Of a DNA stretch of 20,000 nucleotides, positions 16,801 to 20,000 are shown one piece after another (the first letter of the stretch is position 1; each line of letters opens with the position of its first letter). The stretch is from Anaeromyces robustus. Taxonomy: Eukaryota; Neocallimastigomycota; Neocallimastigomycetes; Neocallimastigales; Neocallimastigaceae. Under the pieces are notes generated by a model that was not told the origin of the DNA, searched no databases, and worked only from the letters and a program-made list of their open reading frames with translations. Made by a program: the position numbers and the translations under genes. The stretch spans positions 32,501 through 52,500 of the forward strand of contig MCFG01000248.1 of the NCBI GenBank assembly GCA_002104895.1, given 5' to 3'.

Positions 16801-19086
16801 TTGGAAGTTTTGTTTTCAAATAATTTCTAATATCTTCCCCCGTGATATTGTTAGATTTGGTAATGTAATAACCAACTAAATATTTTTCATTACTTCCCTT
16901 TTTCATTTTATCAATCACCACGGTGTAGTCAATACCTTTAATTTCTTTTACAATTTGTTCAATTTCCGGTAATTCAATTCTTTGACCTCGAATTTTAACT
17001 TGAAAATCTTTTCTACCTAAATGAATGACTCTGCCATCCGGAGTCCATTTACCAAGATCTCCGGTACCGTACATTTTTAATTTTTTATGAGAATTTTTAT
17101 AAGGGGAGTAAGGGCAATCAATAAAGGTTTCTTTAGTTAATTTTTCTAAATTAAGATAACCACTACAAATACTACGACCCCCAAGATAGATTTCACCTTC
17201 TACGCCAACAGGAACTGGTTTATAATTTTCATCTAAAATATAAACTTGATAGTTACAAGCAGGTTTACCAATACTAATTGTTCTATTATTAATAATATCA
17301 TCATGACTAATATAACTTAAAGCACCAAAAGCCGTAGTTTCTGTCAAGGCATAACTATAATAAATTTTATCATTGGTATGTTGAATAAATAGTTGTAGTA
17401 CATCTCTTGTTAAACTTTCACCGCCAAAGAATAAAGTTTTAAAATTGGCAACAGCCTTTCTAAATTTTTCATTATTTAAATAATTTCGAATTCGAGTACT
17501 GGTACAAACAGCAATTTCTGTATTATACTTTAAAATAATATCGCCCAATAAACTTGGATTATTGTATTCTTCTTCGCTACACAAGACAACGATAACATGT
17601 TTAATTAATGGGAAAAATATTTCGGCGAAACACATTACATACGTAAATTTACTGAAAGCTAATACAGCTTCTGGATTACCAAAGACATCCCTTCCTCCTT
17701 GATAGGTGAGAGCATATTGAGTACTATTAATTACATTATCATGATTAATTAGAATACCTTTAGGTTTACCAGTAGTTCCGGAAGTAAAGAACATACAACA
17801 TATATCATCGCTAGTGTTGACATTAGGGACATCATGTGTATTTTGACGGTAGTCATGACCATCTAATGAATATTCAAAAATAGAATCGTCAAAATCAAAG
17901 GTATTTTCCTTGGATTGATGAGGAATATATTCCAAAATAATTTTAGCCTTGACTTCATTGACCATATACTTGACACGATCTTTAGGGAATTCTGGATCAA
18001 TAAATAAAAAGACACCTCCTGCTTTCATAATAGCAATTGAAGCAATAACATAGTAATAGGAACGTTCACAAATAATAGGGATAACCTCATTTCTTTTAAC
18101 GCCAAGTTTTCTTAAATAATGACCTAAAGAATTTGTCATTTCATTTAAGGTACCATAGGTAAATTTTTGATCTTTGAAAACAAGAGCTGTTTTTTCAGCA
18201 TTTAATTTTGCAATTTTACTAAATTCTGTGGGATAAATTTTTTCGTAACCATAATCATAAATATTTTCATTGAAGTCATAAAGAATTTTATTTTTTTCCT
18301 TTTCACTAATATATTCAATATCACTTAAAATTTTACCATAATTATCAGGAACTTTAACGAAGACTTCGATAAAACTTTCTAAAATATTTTGAATTAAAGT
18401 GTCATCATACAAATTTGTATTATAATCCAAAGAAATAAGGTAACCATCCTTTTGATCCATAACACGGAAAGCTACATCCAAATTTTTATTTTTTTTTAAA
18501 AATTTATCAAATCCATAATTCATTTGATCAAAAGATTCAAAAAGGAAACAATTATTAGGTTTAAGTAAGCTTAACTTTCAGATATTTCTGAAAATAAAAT
18601 TGATGGATTTTTATAATGATAATAATAATAGGTTAAACAATGGTCAATGTCATTAAATATATCCATTAATGTACCATTTTTATTACATTTAATTAAAAAT
18701 GGTTGAGTGGTGATAGTGGTGGTAATATCTTCTTCATCACTACATCTTCCTTCTTCTCTTCCTATGTCATTTCCACAAAATAAGGTATAAATAATTTCTT
18801 GACCGGTATACTTGTACATAACAAAACCATAAATACTAAGTAAAAGAGAAACAGGATTTAAATGATTAGATTCCACAAACCCTTTAACCTTTTCATAATA
18901 ATCATTAATAATTAATGATTCTTGATGTTTAAATACTTTTTCATTTCCTCTAAATTTTTGGTAATATTCCTTTTTAGGAACGGCTAATACATTGAAATCA
19001 CAATTAAATCTTTCTTTTAAGAAATTCAATGGGTTTTCAGAATTTTCCTTGGAATTAAGATTATGACCACTTGTTAAATGATTCAT
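2009..19086 (-). CDS. Five-module nonribosomal peptide synthetase locus, frame interrupted four times
   Basis: This giant gene would assemble a short peptide on carrier proteins in the cytosol, without ribosomes. Domain order from the N terminus is half-C, A1-T1, C2-A2-T2, C3-A3-T3, C4-A4-T4, C5-A5-T5, terminal C, Asn-rich tail; about 5,680 residues. Five A domains carry the A3 loop (FTSGTTGKPKG or close), the A7 motif TGD, A8 GRxDFQVKIxGQRIE and A10 GKLxRK. Carrier serines lie at 16567, 13375, 10187, 6988 and 3778 (first base of each codon), spaced 3188-3210 bases. No thioesterase, epimerase or methyltransferase is visible. The start at 19084-19086 has A at -3 and an A-rich leader. The frame is interrupted near 18575, 15872, 12606 and 7885, yet similarity to sister modules continues across every site without an intron-like gap. 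Family identity is certain from motifs; whether the gene is functional, and the product, are not known. Confidence 0.93.
2012..2284 (-). other. Asn-rich C-terminal tail with basic amphipathic end
   Basis: About 91 residues after the terminal C domain are dominated by Asn, Lys, Glu and Thr, encoded by AAT/AAC-rich sequence, with runs such as NNNNNNN. The last 16 residues (MINIKGALKKFISYFK) are less biased and could form a basic amphipathic helix. It could be a docking or membrane-association element, or simply AT-driven low complexity. No known domain is recognised. Confidence 0.7.
2288..3631 (-). other. Terminal condensation-like (release or cyclisation) domain
   Basis: The last catalytic domain is a C-domain relative lying after T5, where many fungal NRPSs have a terminal C domain that releases the peptide, often by cyclisation. 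It keeps the second His, Asp and Gly of HHxxxDG as DHRIADG (3238-3218); the first His is Asp. Its start (FPSTSILSNFTYNANHF) lacks the TAQQLGVYIDS segment shared by C2-C5, so it is a distinct lineage. The C-lobe keeps YGLSKTAILLTVYSLILS and NRNNSSTENLIGLF. Function is inferred from position and motif. Confidence 0.8.
7139..8654 (-). other. A4 adenylation domain, divergent N-terminal subdomain, frame change inside
   Basis: Fourth adenylation domain. Its first part differs clearly from A2, A3 and A5: it has IDKKLPIERIQFIL where they have IDPEFPxxRIEYMV, SHFNIYNNIRQF where they have THxNLINYCLYS, and FSFDIYHNEITLSLV where they have FTFDMSxGEVYYPLL. From about the A5 motif (YGPTECTV) onward it again resembles its sisters (YRTGDLGKWTENG, IDFQVKIHGQRIELGEIE). 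Asp235 is present (codon 8042-8040); the pocket reads roughly DINNLGGVT plus Lys. The frame changes at a run of six T near 7885, between motifs A4 and A5. Confidence 0.78.
7824..12608 (-). CDS. NRPS segment 4: C-lobe of C3, A3, T3, C4, N-subdomain of A4
   Basis: The frame is open from about 12608, so the Met at 12395 lies inside the C3 domain and is not a start. Residues counted from 12395: C3 ends near 164; A3 is 181-687 (11855-10335) with YTSGTTGKPKG at 328-338, FTFDMS (D379), YGPTEATV and GKLDRR; T3 is 698-780 with Ser737 in ELGGDSL; C4 is 788-1230, whole, with HHIIADG at 915-921 (9653-9633); A4 begins near 1248 with FTSGTTGKPKG at 1398-1408 (8204-8172). C4 holds an acidic/Asn-rich linker at about 988-1008 between its lobes. 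A3 specificity residues read roughly DMGFLGGVI plus Lys. The similarity leaves this frame at a run of T (about 7885) inside A4; the last 20 or so residues to 7824 are out-of-frame read-through. Confidence 0.9.
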   Translation of the reverse strand, partial: NEESSSNIVNCTKIIDSKLSQAINEYTKNNGISKTAFYVSIYGYILSRYSGQDIIYSSIISANRNNRYVENMIGMFVSTLPILLKYENENEKFIDIIKRNMNLLVNIYDNQDISLSDITKALKLPNINNAFVYQPNIKNVKNIENNIFDLDGKVFDSDRNILNEFNNVSKFDLLVDVSENDYNYTIHVEYNKNLYDDSMINKILDSYIEVIKNISHFEEMVKDIEYIPELEKENILLSFNKENIKYDFDKLYHVEFSKVAKKYPNRNAIIYQGMKFTFKEIDEMSNSLAFYLRSKGVGKGDIVPILCDRSYLFVVATLAVMKSGSAYLPIDPEFPSDRIEYIINEANPKIILKYLATSNNKDIKLNHVEEYLIENHNYSENIEDIENVNEGDDLIYILYTSGTTGKPKGTLVTHNNLINYCLYSQTINGKDYIYEKNINNALVFSKFTFDMSMGEVYYPLLKGTTLVLCSNEEFNSPDRLSSLISTYDVDYIFSVPSRIENYMKFEKFRNCIKNVKWILFGGEYLNLNLIRELFKYSDAEIINGYGPTEATVICTSKQFSKQIHGQPNEEILITIGKPLCNCKVYILDKYLKPVPVGVEGEIYVGGYGVGKGYFNRKELTQERYIENPFNFDNEVHNRIMYKTGDIGKWTENGEVEYLGRIDFQVKIRGQRIELGEIENTVKEIEDIESSVVIDKFKENGEKYLTCYFITTNDEIQGKYIREYLKKKLPLYMVPNYYKRIQEIPLTSNGKLDRRSLPEPNIEDLIKEKYIAPESEIEKCICQIYSEIFDIDSKEIGVMSDFFELGGDSLNAIRVISKIEKELNVKLSIKDILLHSVISQLGKHIEEILNNGNGKKDIEIIEKQNKLEFPITAQQLGVYIDSIKHPNTIIYNIPSIFKLNEGINIEKIKEAINQLFENQEIFRSKYEKKEINGQTEVYGFIDNECSLEFESYTFENVKSFVRPFDLSKAPLIRVGFIEDKILLIDIHHIIADGTTTLIITNELNKYYYDNEIDELQIQYSDYAISMDEKKKKGYFENQIEFYRKMFECDYEILNIPKKENININEDSEEDNEINTNIGNNTKIIDVELSEKINEYIKNNGISKTAFFISIYGYVLSKYSGQDIIYSSIVSANRNNGYVENMIGMFVSTLPILLKYENEDEKFIDTIKRNMNLLVDMYDNQDISLSEIFNLLKLKKLKNSFIYQPYLKSSTNDNMEGVITENEVPLNVEEIVDENNNKSKFNLTCEVVERENNYTIVIEYNRNIYDNPMINRIIDSFIEVIKNISSFEEQVKNIEYIPSDEKEKIINGFNNDVNIEGNDNLYHIEFSRIAKENPNKCAIVYNESTITYNELDKMSNSLAHYLRKCGITRNDIVPVICDRSPYFIISTLAISKAGGAFLPIDKKLPIERIQFILNEVQPKIILFSNTQNVINSLVELNENYVMYDLKQHDYKVNINSSNNINEDNDTCYVLFTSGTTGKPKGVLVSHFNIYNNIRQFNNNSNLSVHGIIRKDNVSNMLALTNFSFDIYHNEITLSLVNGLTIVLVDNLCENIDLLSKYINKNNVEFINTTPTRFRLFFGRSRFQKILEFNKNFDFTW
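12608..15871 (-). CDS. NRPS segment 3: C-lobe of C2, A2, T2, N-lobe of C3
   Basis: This continues segment 2 in the same frame after the TAA. The bases 15871-15614 read on as C-domain sequence (IEFYKNLL, ILNLPKK, HGISKTAFFITIYGYVL), so the ATG at 15613 is not a true start. Residues counted from 15613: C2 ends near 167; A2 is 186-697 (15058-13523) with FTSGTTGMPKG at 336-346, YGPTETTV at 481-488, YRTGDLG, GRIDFQVKIHGQRIE and GKLDRK; T2 is 708-790 with Ser747 in ELGGNSL; C3 begins near 798 with HHIISDG at 926-932 (12838-12818). A2 keeps the amino-anchoring Asp (FTFDMS, D387). Residues at the usual ten specificity positions read roughly DMSWLGGVC plus Lys; I do not assign a substrate. The frame ends in an AAT/AAA-rich linker between the two lobes of C3. 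Confidence 0.9.
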   Translation of the reverse strand: MEFYKNLLSSNDYKILNLPKKRKNNETEKDDDSDIFVLNKNIDKSASHLINEYVKSHGISKTAFFITIYGYVLSKYSGQDRIYSSIMSANRHHHSIENMFGMFVSTLPILLKYDHPDTSFLTTIKQNMNMVMEIYNNQELSFSELSRLLNLKNMKNSFIYQPKNKLEEKSSTVSSNNGHGTDIFVSYEDPNELNRNDPLTKFDYTISINYNHETYDSKIIRRILDSYEVVIRNIMKFDDPLKTIEYIPEGEKIQMMEEFNRNSFTYDFDRLYHVEFSKLAKEIPDQCAVVFNDTIITYRELDEMSNSLTYYLRKQNIGRNAIVPIICERSYYFIVAFIAVLKSGAAYLQIDPDFPMERIEYMVREVNAKFVLEFITDKENRNKVQFKNKGIVEYQLQHHKYDENTFGVDNVNVSDDLSYVLFTSGTTGMPKGTLLTHNNLINYCLYCQKINGQDDLYEESIHSVLAFSKFTFDMSLSEIHYPLLRGNKIVLSNDEEFNDPIAISKLIQKHQIDCLWSVPSRIENYINYKEFLESIQTLKFMLLGGEKLEYQLVKKLINNNIKVLNGYGPTETTVCCIIKKYTKENIENDYKNGLFNSIGKPLCNTKVYILDKYLKPVPIGVEGEIFIGGYGVGKGYLHRENLTKEKFLENPFNFNYDDHNNMMYRTGDLGQWTENGEIEYLGRIDFQVKIHGQRIELGEIENTVNEVSGIQQSIVIDSKKENGEKYLICYFISSNDDDEIQVKDIKEYLKKKLPLYMIPNYYKRIQEIPLTSNGKLDRKALPESSSEDLNKERYVAPETEIEKCICQIYSEMFNMNESEIGVMSDFYELGGNSLNAIRVTTRNEKELDIKLNIKDILLNSVIYDFGKRIEEIINNDEGAVKAIQIIEKQNKLEFPVTAQQLGVYIDTIKNPDTIIYNVPSIFKFKDNVDIEMIKCAIGELLQKQEILRSKYIEKEVNGEIEVYGCIDNECRLKFESYTFDNVKNFIRPFNLSKAPLIRVGFIEDKVLLIDMHHIISDGVTSTIIMNELNHFYNDDEVDELEVQFSDYALYMDEKKKEGYFENQIEFYCKMFECEYEVLNIPKKENNK
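15872..18577 (-). CDS. NRPS segment 2: rest of half-C, A1, T1, N-lobe of C2
   Basis: The frame is open from about 18577; its first ATG is at 18523 and residues below count from there. Residues 1-80 finish the first C-like lobe. A1 is residues 91-605 (about 18253-16709), with FTSGTTGKPKG at 246-256, YGTGDLG at 485-491, RKDFQVKIRGQRIE at 504-517 and GKLDRK at 594-599. T1 is residues 613-693, with Ser653 in EIGGTSLSAI. The N-lobe of C2 starts near residue 703 and carries HHIISDG at 833-839 (16027-16007). A1 is the most divergent A domain: motif A4 reads FTYVMCFAEIF with Val where the family has Asp235, and A5 reads YALTETT instead of YGPTETT. The frame ends at a TAA (15872-15874) in line with Gln of the sister domains, and coding similarity continues in the same frame after it. 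Confidence 0.88.
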   Translation of the reverse strand, partial: KLSLLKPNNCFLFESFDQMNYGFDKFLKKNKNLDVAFRVMDQKDGYLISLDYNTNLYDDTLIQNILESFIEVFVKVPDNYGKILSDIEYISEKEKNKILYDFNENIYDYGYEKIYPTEFSKIAKLNAEKTALVFKDQKFTYGTLNEMTNSLGHYLRKLGVKRNEVIPIICERSYYYVIASIAIMKAGGVFLFIDPEFPKDRVKYMVNEVKAKIILEYIPHQSKENTFDFDDSIFEYSLDGHDYRQNTHDVPNVNTSDDICCMFFTSGTTGKPKGILINHDNVINSTQYALTYQGGRDVFGNPEAVLAFSKFTYVMCFAEIFFPLIKHVIVVLCSEEEYNNPSLLGDIILKYNTEIAVCTSTRIRNYLNNEKFRKAVANFKTLFFGGESLTRDVLQLFIQHTNDKIYYSYALTETTAFGALSYISHDDIINNRTISIGKPACNYQVYILDENYKPVPVGVEGEIYLGGRSICSGYLNLEKLTKETFIDCPYSPYKNSHKKLKMYGTGDLGKWTPDGRVIHLGRKDFQVKIRGQRIELPEIEQIVKEIKGIDYTVVIDKMKKGSNEKYLVGYYITKSNNITGEDIRNYLKTKLPMYMIPSYFIQIDKVPVTAHGKLDRKSLPEPDIDRLLSSNYVAPETKIEKTICKIYSQAFHIDLDKIGKYSTYFEIGGTSLSAIKTVAAIEKELKIKLNIKDIFTYPKVCDLGKRIEEIQRNGNNHFHNKVEIIKKQNKKEFPVTTQQLGVYIDSIKNPESTIYNIPSYFQLNHNIDIEKIKKGFTQLFEKQEILRTKYIEKEINNKIEIYGEVDDECQLKFENYTYDNKNEFVRPFDLSKAPLIRIGFIENEVLLVDMHHIISDGSTILALKEQLNHYYNTDQVHELDIQYSDYALHVNEKMNHGDYKD
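16709..18253 (-). other. A1 adenylation domain with non-canonical substrate pocket
   Basis: Adenylation domain of the loading module. The phosphate loop FTSGTTGKPKG (17788-17756) and the C-terminal motifs are intact, including the A10 Lys. By alignment to GrsA PheA the ten specificity positions read about V-M-A-T-F-G-S-A-F-K. Position 235, an Asp in A2-A5 that binds the substrate amino group, is Val (codon 17636-17638). In known families loss of this Asp goes with substrates lacking an alpha-amino group, such as keto, hydroxy or other carboxylic acids. A5 is also changed (YALTETT). Alternatives are a degenerate, inactive domain. The specificity reading is a hand alignment. Confidence 0.75.
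18571..19086 (-). CDS. NRPS segment 1: N-terminal half condensation domain
   Basis: This open frame of 171 residues is the N terminus of the synthetase. It matches only the C-terminal lobe of the downstream C domains: VLAVPKKE aligns with VLNIPKKE, and YGFVMYKYTGQEIIY with YGYVLSKYSGQDIIY. It begins almost exactly where the sister C domains have just finished their HHxxxDG-bearing N-terminal lobe, so no catalytic histidine is present. Residues 114-128 are Asp/Glu/Thr-rich where the sister domains read SANRNNGYVENMIG. The frame stops at 18571, but residues continuing SLSEIFNLLKL-like similarity resume at once in another frame. The ATG has A at -3. A start further upstream with a missing N-lobe exon is possible, but the 900 bases beyond it show no coding-like sequence. 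Confidence 0.75.
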   Translation of the reverse strand: MNHLTSGHNLNSKENSENPLNFLKERFNCDFNVLAVPKKEYYQKFRGNEKVFKHQESLIINDYYEKVKGFVESNHLNPVSLLLSIYGFVMYKYTGQEIIYTLFCGNDIGREEGRCSDEEDITTTITTQPFLIKCNKNGTLMDIFNDIDHCLTYYYYHYKNPSILFSEISES

Positions 19087-19570
19087 GTTTACGTTTTTTC
19101 TTCTTTTTTTTTTTTTTTTTTAAAAAATTACTTTAAAAATCTTTTTTTTTTTCTTCCTTTTTTTTTTAATATAAAATATTATTATATTAAATTAAAATTA
19201 TTTATTTTTATATTTCTTTAATTATTATAGTGTATTTTTTTTTAAAAAAAAAATATATATTATTTAAAATTATAATAAAATTTTTCTAATATATATTTTA
19301 TTGTTATTATATTATATTAAATTATTAGATGATAATCTCTGAATAATTTTATATTTTAAATAATTTATATAAAATTATTATATTATATTATATTATATTA
19401 ATTTTATTTTTTTTTTACTTATTAGTTTTTTGTTAAATAAATTATGAAAAATTATAGTTAAATATTCCTTTGATATTATTTAATATAAAAAATAATTAAT
19501 TTTTTTGATTATTATCAGAGTTAAAAGTTTTTTCCTTTCAATTTATAAATATATAAATTTTTTTTTATTC
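19087..19570. promoter_or_regulatory. AT-rich 5' flank of the NRPS
   Basis: Upstream of the start codon (reading the minus strand) lies an A-rich leader including an 18-base A tract (19104-19121 as T on plus), then A/T sequence with several TATATTATATTA strings (about 19300-19320 and 19378-19400). It must contain the promoter if the gene is expressed. No specific box can be told from the background and no coding-like sequence for a missing N-lobe is visible. Confidence 0.35.
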
Positions 19571-19969
<399 letters not shown>

Positions 19970-20000
19970 GTCTATATTGTAAAAGAAAAAAAAATTTTTT

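Noticed and set aside
7824-18580. Introns explaining the four frame interruptions
   Set aside because: Alignment to sister modules shows no missing or extra block at any site, and no convincing GT...AG pair brackets them.

Overview
The window looks like nuclear DNA of a very AT-rich eukaryotic microbe, most likely an anaerobic gut fungus (Neocallimastigomycota). This is an inference. The flanks are almost pure A/T with long homopolymers and AAAT/ATT microsatellites, the protein has Asn-rich linkers and tail, and the single large gene is a bacterial-style multimodular nonribosomal peptide synthetase (NRPS), a class reported from these fungi. Another AT-rich protist such as a dictyostelid cannot be excluded from sequence alone.

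Layout. Bases 1-2008 are non-coding, low-complexity DNA with two short coding-like islands (about 26-64 on + and 736-797 on -). Bases 2009-19086, all on the minus strand, hold one NRPS locus of about 17 kb. Bases 19087-20000 are its AT-rich 5' flank, with an imperfect tandem duplication carrying an expanded ATT microsatellite (19571-19969).

The NRPS reads, from its N terminus (19086) to its C terminus (2009): half-C, A1-T1, C2-A2-T2, C3-A3-T3, C4-A4-T4, C5-A5-T5, terminal C. The five modules recur with a period of 3.19-3.21 kb. All five carrier-protein serines are visible, and the four internal condensation domains keep HHxxxDG. There is no epimerase, methyltransferase, reductase or thioesterase. 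Release is probably by the terminal C-like domain (motif DHRIADG), as in fungal NRPSs that cyclise or release with a terminal C domain.

The reading frame is interrupted four times: one in-frame TAA where the sister modules have Gln (15872-15874), and three single-base-class frame changes near 18575, 12606 and 7885, the latter two in simple-sequence DNA. The protein stays well aligned to its sister modules across each site, so these are not introns. The locus is either a very young pseudogene or a real gene seen through assembly error; the sequence alone cannot decide.

Most notable points: a loading module with only the C-terminal lobe of a C domain and an A domain whose conserved substrate-anchoring Asp is Val; a fourth A domain whose substrate-binding subdomain looks swapped in from elsewhere; near-identical tracts between modules suggesting recent duplication or gene conversion; and an unusual terminal C domain followed by an Asn-rich basic tail.
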